Below, in pieces: positions 10,659 to 22,241 of a DNA stretch of 64,000 nt (position 1 is its first letter; each line of letters starts with the position of its first letter). The position numbers and the translations under genes were made by a program. The notes beneath the pieces were generated by a model that saw only the letters and a program-made list of their open reading frames with translations, did not search any database and was not told the origin of the DNA. Source of the DNA: Begonia masoniana (lineage: Eukaryota; Streptophyta; Magnoliopsida; Cucurbitales; Begoniaceae); assembly GCA_022432975.1 (NCBI GenBank), contig CM039503.1, forward strand, positions 53,628,466-53,692,465, written 5' to 3'.

Positions 10659-13289
10659 TGTGACAGCCCGAAACCGGATCCCGATCGGAACCCGAGAACA
10701 TAGCCGTCACTCTGGGTCATTTGCAGAAAACGGTGACTATTTTTTTTTTAACATAAACAGAACAGACAGCGTTACTGGAACAACTTATGAAAGCCAACTG
10801 AACTTTTAAAACTTTAACAGAAAACAGAACCGAATGACAGAAAACATGCACTGTCAATGCAAACCCTAAAAGAGCATAACTTTACACAGGAGAAGAAACT
10901 ACAGTGAGTAACAGAGTATAAATAGCAGCAGAAAATAGGGAATGAAGTCGGAAGGCATAGACAGAAATTTGGCGGAAGACTTAGTTTTTCAAAGAGGCAG
11001 AATACTATTGGGCTGTAGATGAAATTAAACCAAAATGATGCTCTGAAATCGGAAGAAGTAAACAGTGGGTGACGTCAGCCGGAAGAGGAGATGACGTCAG
11101 CTGGAAGATGGATGACGTCAACCGGAAGATACAAGCATTAAACGTAATCGTCAGAAGAAAAGAAACTGAAGATGAGTAAAACTGAGCGGAAGATATAGGC
11201 AGAAATCATCGTATGACGTCAGTCGGAAGATGTTCTGACGTCATCGGAAGATGAAGGCAGGCAGGTGAAATCGGGATGTGTGATGACGTCATCAGAAGAT
11301 GTGATGACGTCATCGGCAGATACAGGTAGTGAACGTAATCGGCAGAAGGTGATGACGTCAGCCGGAAGATGTTCTGACGTCATCGGAAGATGAAGATAGC
11401 AATTTAAATCGGAAGATGAAAACCTAAGGCAGAAACACTGTTTGGCGGTAGATGCAGGCAAAATTCCTACCGGTAGATGTAATCAGAAGACATAGTTTTA
11501 AAGACAGAATTTACAACTTTTGACAGGAAAGCATACAGACAGAGGGCATAAAAACAGAAGACTTAAACGTCTCAGATTCTCAAACCACATCAAAACATGG
11601 TTCTCGAGCACAACAGAAGGCATACAGGTTTCAGACCTTCATTACAAATGACAGATTTCAAGAAAACAAACTGCATGGATAGCTCTAAAATTCGAGACCA
11701 TCCATGCATGACCTGAAAAGGGAGAACTCAAGCAATTACAGAATGTTTTCAAAACATTTCAAGACATTAATACAGAATATTTCAGGAGACATCTATCAAC
11801 TAGTCGACAGAGATCAAAATCTTGACCATCAGAACTTATACAATATATATATACATCCACCAGAATTTCCTACAGGTTTTTAAAACGAATCACAGAGCCT
11901 TAACAGAGTTTTTAAAACAAACACAGCAGAATTTCCAGAAGAGTTTACAACTATGACCTTTACTTTAAAAACTAAGACTTAAACCTCGGGACAGAAAACT
12001 GTGTCTGACTGCAGCAACCACCCCGAGAGCTCGAGCCACCAGCCATCTACTCGTCAGATTGAGGCACAAAGTCCTCATGTTCGGGTTCAGTACCTACATC
12101 AGAGAGTTCACCTATGAGTCTAAAACTCAGTAAGAACATATAAATGCAGTGATGCAGAATGCTATGCATGCGGTTTTCAGAAACACAGTGACAGTACAGA
12201 ACATTACGTTTCAGTGGCAGAGGGGTTATAAGTGGGGCTTATAGGGGAACTGGCAAACAGATGGTGCACTATCAGGCACAGCAGATTTTCAGACTCCCAG
12301 GGAGGGATAAAACCAGAGGGTCCTTGCTAGGGACAATTTATTTTCAGATTCCCAGAGAGGGATAAAACCAGAGGGCCAGTCCCCGTCCCGCACTTAACCA
12401 GTACATTACAGACAGTCAGATTTTATCTTGATTAACTTCAAAACCGTGTACAGAAAACAGTTTTGCATGAACTTTCAGAAAATCGTGTATGCATGGACAT
12501 TTACAGTGCTTACAGTTGATACAGCAGAGAACAAGAAGATAAAACAACAGAAACCACAGAACTTAACTCTAACCCTTCTACCCGAAACCAGCCAACAGAA
12601 TGAAAAACCTAGTACCTCCGAGATTTAGGGCCTTAAGGGCCAGCCTACAGGTATGAACTTACCTGTTTGCGGCAATGCAGTGTACTTGAACGTCCCTGGA
12701 GAGTTCGGATCTGTAACATGAATGTACAGAATTTAAACGCTACAAATGCTAACTAATATCACGTAGGAAACGCAGCAAACACACTTAAAACACTTTAGAA
12801 AACACACCAACGTGTTTTCATCCAAAACAGTGAGTTTTCACCCAAAACTGAAACCCTAAACTTCGGTAAAAACTCACTTTAAACTTGTTCAAACTTGTTA
12901 GCGTTAAAAGACGCTCACCTTTGCTGAAAAAAAAACGGAGAAATGCTGGAGAAACAAAGTGTGGAAGTTTTGTTTCAATCGCCTGGAAGAGAGAAAACAG
13001 AAATGGGAGGTAGAAGTGAGCTTCACGTAGGAGGAAGAGAAGACATATCTTCTTCAACAAGTTGCCACTTGGCACTCATCCATTGGTTTGCTTCCACCTA
13101 CCATAATCACTTCCACATTACCCTTCCATTAGCTTTTAACCTAATTGGCTTGTTTTGATTACACTTAGTTTGGTTTTCCCTCAAACATTCCATCATTTTA
13201 ACCAAAATATTCATTGTATTAATATAATATTAATCCCGTTTAAACGATCCGGGAAAAACTATTACATGGCAAAAATGCCGGGTGTTACA
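10659..13289 (-). repeat. 3' LTR of the Tekay-like element
   Basis: 2631 bp, nearly identical to 17928-20572. It contains a TATA-like stretch TATATATATA near 11845-11854, a TATTTATA on the minus strand at about 10923-10916, and the TGACGTCA cluster at 11070-11382. Short open frames here are repeated in both LTRs and show no protein features. Confidence 0.95.
11070..11382 (-). promoter_or_regulatory. Nine-copy TGACGTCA (bZIP/TGA-type) cluster in the 3' LTR
   Basis: The palindrome TGACGTCA occurs nine times in 313 bp, mostly followed by a variant of GCCGGAAGATG or TCGGAAGATG. The octamer holds the TGACG core bound by plant TGA-class bZIP factors and the ACGT core of C-box bZIP factors (established knowledge). 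The cluster lies about 150-460 bp upstream, in the element's sense, of a TATTTATA sequence, which would suit an enhancer of the LTR promoter. That role is inferred. Confidence 0.6.
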
Positions 13290-13302
13290 TTCCACCCACC
13301 TT
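13290..13302 (-). other. Polypurine tract of the Tekay-like element
   Basis: AAGGTGGGTGGAA on the minus strand directly abuts the 3' LTR, the expected site for plus-strand priming. Confidence 0.8.
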
Positions 13303-13329
13303 AACAGAAATTTTGTCCCCAAAATTTGC

Positions 13330-16300
13330 TTAAGCGAAGAGGTCCGGATATTGGGCTCTAACATCTTCTTGTCTTTCCCATGTGGCTTCCTCCACGTTGT
13401 GATTACGCCATAAAACTTTCACCAACGGGACCACTTTGTTGCGCAACACTTTGACTGAGGTATCCAGAATCTGTATGGGCCTTTCTTCATATGTAAGTGT
13501 CGGCATGATGTCAAAGTCCACATGTTGCACGATCTGAGTTGGATCCCGCACACACTTTCTCAGCATCGAAACATGAAAAACATTGTGAACCCCATCCATT
13601 GACGCTGGCAACTGTAGTCTGTAGGCCATGTTCCCAACTTTCTTTAAAATGGAAAAAGGCCCAACAAATCTTGGGCTTAGCTTCCCTTTCTTGCCAAATC
13701 TCATCACGCCTTTGAAAGGTGACACCTTCAAAAACACCTCATCACCCTCAGTAAACTCTAAATCTCTTCTCCGATGGTCTGCATAGCTCTTCTGTCGACT
13801 TTGTGCAGCTTGGATTCTTTGCTTGATTGCCGTTATTACTCCAGACATCTGTTGTAGTATCTCGGGGCCGATAAGCTTGGTTTCCCCAACTTCATCCCAA
13901 CACAACGGGGACCTACACTTTCTGCCATAAAGTGCTTCATATGGAGCCATGCCGATGGTAGCCTGATAGCTATTGTTGTAGGCAAACTCCACAAGTGGCA
14001 AATATCTACTCCAAGGAGCATGAAGTTCCAGCACGCACGCCCTTAACATATCCTCCAATGTCTGAATCGTTCTCTCAGATTGTCCATCCGTCTGTGGGTG
14101 AAACGCCGTGCTGAAGTCCAGTCTAGTGCCCAAGGAGCTTTGCAAGCTTTTCCAAAACCTGGAAGTGAATCTAGGATCTCGGTCCGAAACGATTGACACC
14201 GGAATACCATGCAGCTTGACAATCTCACTAATATATAGTTCTGCGTACTGATCCATAGAGAATGTCGTCTTCACAGGTAGAAAATGGGCCGATTTCGTCA
14301 ATCTGTCCACTATGACCCATATGCTATTATGGCCTTTAACTGTTCTTGGCAGGCCAACAACGAAGTCCATTGTAATGTTCTCCCACTTCCATTCGGGGAT
14401 CGGGAGAGGCTGAAGCGTTCCACTTGGTCGTTGATGTTCAGCTTTGACCTGTTGACATATCATACAAGACTCCACATACTTGGCCACTTCATTCTTCATG
14501 TTCGGCCACCAGAAGTGAAGTTTCAAGTCTTGATACATCTTCGTGCTACCGGGATGTACAGAGAAAGAAGATGAGTGGGCTTCCGACAAGATGTCCTTCC
14601 GTAACTCTTCATCTTTCGGAACATACCACCTATCTTTGAACTTCAGAATACCGTCTCCCGAGTAACTGAAATCGGAAGAGGCCATAGGTAACTTGCTCAC
14701 AATATCAGCCATCTCTTTTGAATTGGTCTTCTGGGCCTCTTTAATTCGGTCCAGAACGGTTGGCCGTAACGTTAGATTTGCCAGTACGGCCGATAGTTTA
14801 GAAACTACCTCCAGTTCAAACTTCTGGATCTCTGTCCTCAAAGGCAGTGAGATGGTAGCCAAGGCCGGTTGTATAGTAGACGGCGTCCTGCTCAACGCAT
14901 CGGCTACCACATTGGCTTTCCCCGGGTGGTATTTAATCTCAACATCGTAATCCTTCACGAATTCTAACCACCGCCTTTGCCTCATATTTAACTCTTTCTG
15001 AGTAAAGATGTACTTCAAACTCTTGTGATCAGAAAACACCTCGCAAGATTGTCCATATAGGTGGTGTCTCCATACCTTCAGCGCAAACACAACTGCCGCT
15101 AACTCAAGGTCATGAGTAGGGTAGTTTTGCTCGTGGTTTTTCAATTGTCGGGATGCGTATGCCACCACTTTCCCTTCTTGCATTAATACACATCCCAAGC
15201 CAATCTTGGACGCATCACAATATACGCTGAATTTGCCGTCTTCAGTTGGCAACACTAGTAGAGGAGCCGTGGTTAATTTTCGCTTGAGTGTCTGGAAGCT
15301 CACTTCACATGCTTCAGACCACCTGAACTTGATGTCTTTCTTTGTTAAGCTGGTCATAGGTTTTGCTATCACGGAGAAGTCTTTAATGAACTTCCTGTAA
15401 TAACCAGCTAGTCCAATAAAGCTTCGTACTTCGCTTGCATTCCTCGGCTTTGGCCAGTCCCTTACAGCCTCAATCTTAGTCGGGTCCACAGATACTCCTT
15501 CAGCAGACACCACATGGCCTAGGAAATTAATCCTACTCAACCAGAATTCACACTTTGACAGCTTGGCATATAATTGATGCTGCCTCAGAGTCGATAGCAC
15601 AATTGCCAAGTGCCCCTCATGCTCGGCCTTACTTCTGGAGTAAACCAGAATGTCGTCGATGAAAACGATCACAAATTTATCCAAGACATCTTGGAATATC
15701 CTATTCATCAGGTCCATAAATGCTGCTGGAGCATTAGTTAATCCGAACGACATCACCAAGAACTCGTAATGCCCGTACCGGGTCCTGAAGGCGGTCTTTG
15801 GAATATCATTTGCTCTGACCTTCAACTGGTAATATCCGGAGCGCAAGTCAATCTTTGAGAATACCCGAGCCCCTTGTAGCTGGTCAAATAAATCGTCGAT
15901 TCTTGGCAACGGGTACTTATTCTTAATCGTCAACTTGTTCAACTCACGGTAGTCAATACACATCCGTAGGGACCCATCCTTCTTCTTAACAAATAAGACG
16001 GGAGCACCCCACGGGGAGAAACTTGGGCGCACAAAACCCTTGTCCACCAGTTCTTTCAGCTGAGTCTTCAACTCCTTCAGCTCTATTGGTGCCATGCGGT
16101 ACGGATTCTTCGATACTGGTTCAGCACCAGGATACACATCGATCTCGAACTCGATCTCACGATCAGGTGGCAATCCCGGCAAATCATCCAGGAAGACCTC
16201 TGAGAAGTCTCGAACTACCGGAATATTTTGAAGTTCCACCTCACCTTGTCTTTGAACATCTACCACGTTGGCAAGGAATCCGACACATCCTGACCTCATC

Positions 16301-17766
16301 AGCTGTTGAGCTTTCAAGGTGGATATAACAGGCACACTATGTTTCTTTGGTATTGCCTGATAGGAGAACTCTACTTTGTTCGGGCGCTTAAAAGTCACGA
16401 GCCCGGACCTACAGTCGATGGTGGCATGATGTCTAAATAGCCAGTCCATCCCCAGAATGACGTCGTACCCTTTCATACCAATAACGATGAGGTTGGCGTA
16501 CAACTTCTGGTCTCCTACTGACACTACATCACCCCGTATGACCCGCTCGGAGTGCATAAACTCTCCGGACGGTAGCATAATGCTGTAGGGCTGATCGGAC
16601 AACGTACAACTAACCTTCTGTCTAACTACGAAGTCCCCCGACACAAATGAATGTGTGGCCCCAGTATCCCACAAGGTATAAGCAGGTACATCACACACCA
16701 AAATTGTACCTGTTATTGCTGTGTGCAAATCAGCATCATCAACATCCTCCATCATTGCAAACACTCTTGGCACGGCTTGACCCGTCCTGGTGTCGGGCAT
16801 TGGGCAATCCCGAACAAGATGGCCTACTTTGCCGCATCGAAAACACTGGCCAGCAGCAAGCCTACATTCTCCTCTGTGAGGTTTCTGGCACTGTGGGCAT
16901 ACTAAAGGCTGAGGAGCCCCCATTGGTCTCTTTCCTTTGTCTTGGTAGAGGATGGCTTCATTGGGCCTTTTAATGCCCCTGTTTTGTTGCTGTTGAGGTT
17001 GTAAATTCTGACCTCTTTGTTGTTGTTGTTGCTGTTGAGGAACACTTCGAATAATCCCTCTTGGTGAATCTCTTTGTCTCTGGGACTTTATTTCTAAGGC
17101 CTCTAACTGATAAGCCTTGGCCACCACTTTCACATACGGTGCCTCATCGAAACCTCCAGTCGTGATCCCACGTAATAAATCCATCTTTAGCCCTTGAATG
17201 AACTGATGTACTTTGTTCTCATCGGTAGCCACCATGTGTTCTGCATATCGGGATAAGGACTCAAATTTCTGGACGTATTCAGCCACTGACCCATACTGTC
17301 GCAGCCGAGAGAATTCAAGTAACTTCTCCTTCCTCACTCCTCGGTCAAAGTACTTCTCGTAGAAGATTTTCGTGAATCCTTCCCAGCTTAATGCCATTGT
17401 AGTCGACTGTACCGTATCCCACCAAAATCCAGCACTTTCGGTGAGATAAAATGTGGCACAGATAACTTTCTTGTTGTCTTCTACCTCTGCATAGCTGAAC
17501 ATCTTCTCCATTGTTCGAATCCAGGTTTCAGCACGAGTCGGGTCTGTAGACAATCCATCAAATGAAGGTGGCTGGAGCCGCCGGAATCTATCTCCACTAT
17601 TGTCTCGCGGCGCATTATCACGATTGTTATTCCCATGGTTATTGTTTCTATCATCTTCTCTGGCCATCATGCGTTCAACCATGCGTGACTGTGCACCCAC
17701 CAGTTCGGTTAGTCGGTCAATGGCTCGAGAGCTTTCGCTTGACTCTTCTTGATGTCCTCTCACCAT
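13330..17766 (-). CDS. Tekay-like Gag-Pol polyprotein (capsid, protease, reverse transcriptase, RNase H, integrase, chromodomain-like tail)
   Basis: A 1478-residue frame starting at ATG 17766, the first in-frame ATG after the 5' leader. Domains in order: capsid (about 75-200); a Gln-rich linker (244-262); two zinc knuckles (290-301 and 308-321); aspartic protease with DTGATHSF (Asp367); reverse transcriptase (about 565-745) with the FIDD catalytic box at 702-705; RNase H (about 845-960); integrase with a zinc-binding H1064-H1071-C1101-C1104 and a D1134-D1195-E1231 triad with the canonical 35-residue spacing; and a C-terminal chromodomain-like tail (about 1424-1476). All catalytic residues I looked for are present and there is no stop or frameshift. 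It would replicate the element through cytoplasmic virus-like particles and integrate the cDNA in the nucleus. The tail is the part thought to steer chromoviruses to heterochromatin. Confidence 0.97.
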   Translation of the reverse strand: MVRGHQEESSESSRAIDRLTELVGAQSRMVERMMAREDDRNNNHGNNNRDNAPRDNSGDRFRRLQPPSFDGLSTDPTRAETWIRTMEKMFSYAEVEDNKKVICATFYLTESAGFWWDTVQSTTMALSWEGFTKIFYEKYFDRGVRKEKLLEFSRLRQYGSVAEYVQKFESLSRYAEHMVATDENKVHQFIQGLKMDLLRGITTGGFDEAPYVKVVAKAYQLEALEIKSQRQRDSPRGIIRSVPQQQQQQQRGQNLQPQQQQNRGIKRPNEAILYQDKGKRPMGAPQPLVCPQCQKPHRGECRLAAGQCFRCGKVGHLVRDCPMPDTRTGQAVPRVFAMMEDVDDADLHTAITGTILVCDVPAYTLWDTGATHSFVSGDFVVRQKVSCTLSDQPYSIMLPSGEFMHSERVIRGDVVSVGDQKLYANLIVIGMKGYDVILGMDWLFRHHATIDCRSGLVTFKRPNKVEFSYQAIPKKHSVPVISTLKAQQLMRSGCVGFLANVVDVQRQGEVELQNIPVVRDFSEVFLDDLPGLPPDREIEFEIDVYPGAEPVSKNPYRMAPIELKELKTQLKELVDKGFVRPSFSPWGAPVLFVKKKDGSLRMCIDYRELNKLTIKNKYPLPRIDDLFDQLQGARVFSKIDLRSGYYQLKVRANDIPKTAFRTRYGHYEFLVMSFGLTNAPAAFMDLMNRIFQDVLDKFVIVFIDDILVYSRSKAEHEGHLAIVLSTLRQHQLYAKLSKCEFWLSRINFLGHVVSAEGVSVDPTKIEAVRDWPKPRNASEVRSFIGLAGYYRKFIKDFSVIAKPMTSLTKKDIKFRWSEACEVSFQTLKRKLTTAPLLVLPTEDGKFSVYCDASKIGLGCVLMQEGKVVAYASRQLKNHEQNYPTHDLELAAVVFALKVWRHHLYGQSCEVFSDHKSLKYIFTQKELNMRQRRWLEFVKDYDVEIKYHPGKANVVADALSRTPSTIQPALATISLPLRTEIQKFELEVVSKLSAVLANLTLRPTVLDRIKEAQKTNSKEMADIVSKLPMASSDFSYSGDGILKFKDRWYVPKDEELRKDILSEAHSSSFSVHPGSTKMYQDLKLHFWWPNMKNEVAKYVESCMICQQVKAEHQRPSGTLQPLPIPEWKWENITMDFVVGLPRTVKGHNSIWVIVDRLTKSAHFLPVKTTFSMDQYAELYISEIVKLHGIPVSIVSDRDPRFTSRFWKSLQSSLGTRLDFSTAFHPQTDGQSERTIQTLEDMLRACVLELHAPWSRYLPLVEFAYNNSYQATIGMAPYEALYGRKCRSPLCWDEVGETKLIGPEILQQMSGVITAIKQRIQAAQSRQKSYADHRRRDLEFTEGDEVFLKVSPFKGVMRFGKKGKLSPRFVGPFSILKKVGNMAYRLQLPASMDGVHNVFHVSMLRKCVRDPTQIVQHVDFDIMPTLTYEERPIQILDTSVKVLRNKVVPLVKVLWRNHNVEEATWERQEDVRAQYPDLFA

Positions 17767-17909
17767 TTCTAATAAACCCTATAAACAGTATAACCTAACT
17801 TAATAAACAGAACTTTTACAGAAGTTTTTAAACACTTACAGTTGGTGGAGCGATCTCACGTGGCAGGTTGTGCAGTCAGACATTTCACAGAATCGTTTTT
17901 AAAACCATG

Positions 17910-17923
17910 TCTCTCTGATACCA
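17910..17923 (-). other. Primer-binding site, initiator-Met tRNA type
   Basis: TGGTATCAGAGAGA on the minus strand, four bases inside the 5' LTR edge. It matches the usual TGGTATCAGAGC for the first 11 bases. Confidence 0.8.
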
Positions 17924-17927
17924 TAAC

Positions 17928-20572
17928 TGTGACAGCCCGAAACCGGATCCCGATCGGAACCCGAGAACCAAGCCGTCACTCTGGGTCATTTGCAGAAAAC
18001 GGTGACTATTTTTTTTTTAACATAAACAGAACAGACAGCGTTACTGGAACAACTTATGAAAGCCAACTGAACTTTTAAAACTTTAACAGAAAACAGAACC
18101 GAATGACAGAAAACATGCACTGTCAATGCAAACCCTAAAAGAGCATAACTTTACACAGGAGAAGAAACTACAGTGAGTAACAGAGTATAAATAGCAGCAG
18201 AAAATAGGGAATGAAGTCGGAAGGCATAGGCAGAAATTTGGCGGAAGACTTAGTTTTTCAAAGAGGCAGAATACTATTGGGCTGTAGATGAAATTAAACC
18301 AAAATGATGCTCTGAAATCGGAAGAAGTAAACAGTGGGTGACGTCAGCCGGAAGAGGAGATGACGTCAGCCGGAAGATGGATGACGTCAACCGGAAGATA
18401 CAAGCATTAAACGTAATCGTCAGAAGAAAAGAAACTGAAGACGAGTAAAACTGAGCGGAAGATATAGGCAGAAATCATCGTATGACGTCAGTCGGAAGAT
18501 GTTCTGACGTCATCGGAAGATGAAGGCAGGCAGGTGAAATCGGGATGTGTGATGACGTCATCGGAAGATGTGATGACGTCATCGGCAGATACAGGTAGTG
18601 AACGTAATCGGCAGAAGGTGATGACGTCAGCCGGAAGATGTTCTGACGTCATCGGAAGATGAAGATAGCAATTTAAATCGGAAGATGAAAACCTAAGGCA
18701 GAAACACTGTTTGGCGGTAGATGCAGGCAAAATTCCTACCGGTAGATGTAATCAGAAGACATAGTTTTAAAGACAGAATTTACAACTTTTGACAGGAAAG
18801 CATACAGACAGAGGGCATAAAAACAGAAGACTTAAACGTCTCAGATTCTCAAACCACATCAAAACATGGTTCTCGAGCACAACAGAAGGCATACAGGTTT
18901 CAGACCTTCATTACAAATGACAGATTTCAAGAAAACAAACTGCATGGATAGCTCTAAAATTCGAGACCATCCATGCATGACCTGAAAAGGGAGAACTCAA
19001 GCAATTACAGAATGTTTTCAAAACATTTCAAGACATTAATACAGAATATTTCAGGAGACATCTATCAACTGTCGACAGAGATCAAAATCTTGACCATCAG
19101 AACTTATACAATATATATATACATCCACCAGAATTTCCTACAGGTTTTTTAAAAACGAATCACAGAGCCTTAACAGAGTTTTTAAAACAAACACAGCAGA
19201 ATTTCCAGAAGAGTTTACAACTATGACCTTTACTTTAAAAACTAAGACTTAAACCTCGGGACAGAAAACTGTGTCTGACTGCAGCAACCACCCCGAGAGC
19301 TCGAGCCACCAGCCATCTACTCGTCAGATTGAGGCACAAAGTCCTCATGTTCGGGTTCAGTACCTACATCAGAGAGTTCACCTATGAGTCTAAAACTCAG
19401 TAAGAACATATAAATACAGTGATGCAGAATGCTATGCATGCGGTTTTCAGAAATACAGTGACAGTACAGAACATTACGTTTCAGTGGCAGAGGGGTTTAA
19501 GTGGGGCTTATAGGGGAACTGGCAAACAGAAGGTGCACTATCAGGCACAGCAGATTTTCAGACTCCCAGGGAGGGATAAAACCAGAGGGTCCTTGCTAGG
19601 GACAATTTATTTTCAGATTCCCAGAGAGGGATAAAACCAGAGGGCCAGTCCCCGTCCCGCACTTAACCAGTACATTACAGACAGTCAGATTTTATCTTGA
19701 TTAACTTCAAAACCGTGTACAGAAAACAGTTTTGCATGAAATTTCAGAAAATCGTGTATGCATGGACATTTACAGTGCTTACAGTTGATACAGCAGAGAA
19801 CAAGAAGATAAAACAACAGAAACCTGAACAGAAACCACAGAACTTAACTCTAACCCTTCTACCCGAAACCAGCCAACAGAATGAAAAACCTAGTACCTCC
19901 GAGATGTAGGGCCTTAAGGGCCAGCCTACGGGTATGAACTTACCTGTTTGCGGCAATGCAGTGTACTCGAACGTCCCTGGAGAGTTCGGATCTGTAACAT
20001 GAATGTACAGAATTTAAACGCTACAAATGCTAACTAATATCACGTAGGAAACGCAGCAAACACACTTAAAACACTTTAGAAAACACACCAACGTGTTTTC
20101 ATCCAAAACAGTGAGTTTTCACCCAAAACTGAAACCCTAAACTTCGGTAAAAACTCACTTTAAACTTGTCCAAACTTGTTAGCGTTAAAAGACGCTCACC
20201 TTTGCTGAAAAAAAAAATGGAGAAATGTTGGAGAAACAAAGTGTGGAAGTTTTGTTTCAATCGCCTGGAAAAGAGAAAACAGAAATGGGAGGTAGAAGTG
20301 AGCTTCACGTAGGAGGAAGAGAAGACATATCTTCTTCAACAAGTTGCCACTTGGCACTCATCCATTGGTTTGCTTCTACCTACCATAATCACTTCCACAT
20401 CTACCCTTCCATTAGCTTTTAACCTAATTGGCTTGTTTTGATTACACTTAGTTTGGTTTTCCCTCAAACATTCCATCATTTTAACCAAAATATTCATTGT
20501 ATTAATATAATATTAATCCCGTTTAAACGATCCGGGAAAAACTATTACATGGCAAAAATGCCGGGTGTTACA
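17928..20572 (-). repeat. 5' LTR of the Tekay-like element
   Basis: 2645 bp, same termini as the 3' LTR. The largest difference from it is a 12-bp insertion near 19824 made of a local duplication of CAGAAAC-like sequence. Confidence 0.95.
18339..18651 (-). promoter_or_regulatory. Nine-copy TGACGTCA cluster in the 5' LTR
   Basis: All nine octamers seen in the 3' LTR cluster are preserved at the same spacing (constant offset of 7269). One spacer base that is CAG in the 3' LTR reads CGG here. This is the copy that would drive transcription of the element. Confidence 0.6.
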
Positions 20573-20800
20573 GTTTCTGAAAACGAGACGACAATCTACG
20601 TAGCAATGCCCATGAAATTTTGTAGGTTTCAAAGGGGGGATCGAGAGAGTGTGTTCCACTGAATATTGGGGAGATCGAGAGAGTGTGTTCCACTCGAATA
20701 TTGAAAAAAGCGGGAAGATGAGTCTAACCCTGTTTTCTAAGCCTACAAGATACGACCGCCTAACAGAACATGTCGAGTTGCGTAAGCTGTCGCAATGAAA
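20573..20800. other. Host flank right of the Tekay element, with target duplication and a 34-bp tandem duplication
   Basis: GTTTC at 20573-20577 is the right target duplication. GATCGAGAGAGTGTGTTCCA occurs at 20639 and again at 20673, a 34-bp period. Joined across the insertion, this segment is immediately upstream (minus strand) of the possible host start codon at 10652, so it could be that gene's 5' leader or promoter. That is an inference only. Confidence 0.5.
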
Positions 20801-21060
20801 CTTAATTTTTTTAAACAATTATATTTAATCATATTTCAATGTAACTTAGTTTTTTTGAATATATATATTCTAATTTATTTTCGGGATCTTGAAAAAAACA
20901 AAACTCTTAGTGGTTGTATAAAAAAAACTCATCCTTTAAGGATGAGTTATTTATTTATTTATTTCATATGTATTTAAGAATATATGTTAATGATTTTTTA
21001 ATTTTGTCAAATTTTATTTATAATGTAATATTTGCATAACATATGTTGCTATTTTGACAG

Positions 21061-22241
21061 TATATTGCCATAAATTTTTTGAATGAAGATTATGAGAGGA
21101 AGTTTGAGAAAGATTTGCAGAAACACTCAATTAATTATTGGATGAAGGTTGACTTTATAGGTTGTGAGTCATTGGGCATAAAAGAGACGTTTGAAAACAT
21201 AAGCCTACGCGGGGTCTATGCATTGAGTGGCGATACCTGCGAGATAATAATTTGCTTGTCCTACGCGAACTTGACAGCAACTGGGAGAAATGAAGTTTTG
21301 ATTTGTTTGAGGACATACATCCTTGGTACGGACCTTGTGATACGTCCAGAGACGGTAAATGAAGTGTTAGAGTTTGCCATAGAAGAGGTGGAGCAATATT
21401 ACCATGCTTCCAAATAGTGCTTTTTTTCCCATCACCCGAGGGAGTAGAATTCCTACGAAAAATTCACATCAATTCTAACATTGGGGTGTTCGGGAAGCTA
21501 CAAACAAGAGACCTGAATGTTAGAGGTCGAGTTCTTCGCAACATGCTAGCCCACACCCTTCTGTTGCGAGATGGATATCGAAATCTCGTGAGCTACATGG
21601 ACCTGCATGTCATGGAGAAGTTGTGCAACGAGAAGCTTTTTGACCCTGGGTTCTTGGTTTTAAGTCACATGCATGAAGTCGGGTGGACATCCAGGACGAA
21701 TCTCTCATACGGGATACTGATTATGAAGATCATCGAGCGATTTAAGATTCAGATACCGGTTGGCGAACCGAAAATACCCTTCAGATCTACCAACATATTT
21801 AACATGACTCAATTGATACGGATGGGCCTCATGGAAGTTGACGACACTTGAGTGTCAAAGAGTGATCAAGGGGCATCCACCTCTCGATCAGTGCCAATAG
21901 AGGAGACCACAACGCCGCCATTGGCCTCCCAGGTGGAGGAGGTTAGTGGATGAGACATTTGACAGTATTTGCAGTAGATGCAGCAGACGCACCACTAGCA
22001 AATATATGATATGCAGTAGATGCACAAGCAGGACCTGCAGAAGGTGTATCAGATGCAGCAGACATACTACCAGCAGATGTATCAGATGCAGCAGACGCAC
22101 TACCAGGACCTACAGGAGGTGCTTGAGACACAACGGAGCCAGCAACGGGATATCCAACTCCTCATAGGCAGAGTCAGTGATCTTGTCACAAGACAGAGTG
22201 GGGTGATCGCGTCTCAGAGAGATGTGAATGATAGGTTCTAG
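21061..22241 (+). pseudogene. Plant-mobile/transposase-like (Transposase_32-type) gene remnant
   Basis: Three open segments follow each other. The first (to 21417) encodes residues including LNEDYERKFEKD and, near its end, LVIRPETVNEVLEF. The second (21417-21851) is in another frame and includes RVLRNMLAHTLLLRDGYRN and SYGILIMKIIERFKI. The third (22020-22241) is Gln/Met/Tyr-rich and ends QRDVNDRF. The layout resembles the plant putative-transposon domain family that is also carried as an extra frame by the SIRE-type element at 40162. A frameshift near the T-run at 21421 and stops between 21851 and 22020 mark it as broken. A splice acceptor-like TTTTGACAG ends at 21060, so a 5' exon may be missing. 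Its parent element was not found. Family assignment rests on general pattern, without a database match. Confidence 0.5.

Larger units (their letters stand above)
10659..20572 (-). mobile_element. Full-length, intact Tekay/Del-like chromovirus (Ty3/gypsy)
   Basis: This 9914-bp element lies on the minus strand. From right to left it has a 5' LTR (20572-17928), a primer-binding site (17923-17910), an uninterrupted 1478-codon gag-pol frame (17766-13330), a polypurine tract (13302-13290) and a 3' LTR (13289-10659). LTR termini are TGTAACACCC...GGCTGTCACA and the target duplication is GTTTC. Long LTRs, one fused gag-pol frame and a C-terminal chromodomain-like tail place it in the Tekay/Del group. 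Comparing the LTRs by eye I see about 18 substitutions, a 12-bp indel near 19824 and a few short indels, so the insertion is recent. Everything needed for autonomous movement appears present; whether it is expressed cannot be read from the sequence. Confidence 0.95.

Noticed and set aside
11219..11461. 80-codon minus-strand frame in the Tekay LTR (also at 18488-18730)
   Set aside because: It lies over the TGACGTCA cluster, is present in both LTRs, and reads as a low-complexity translation of the repeated boxes.
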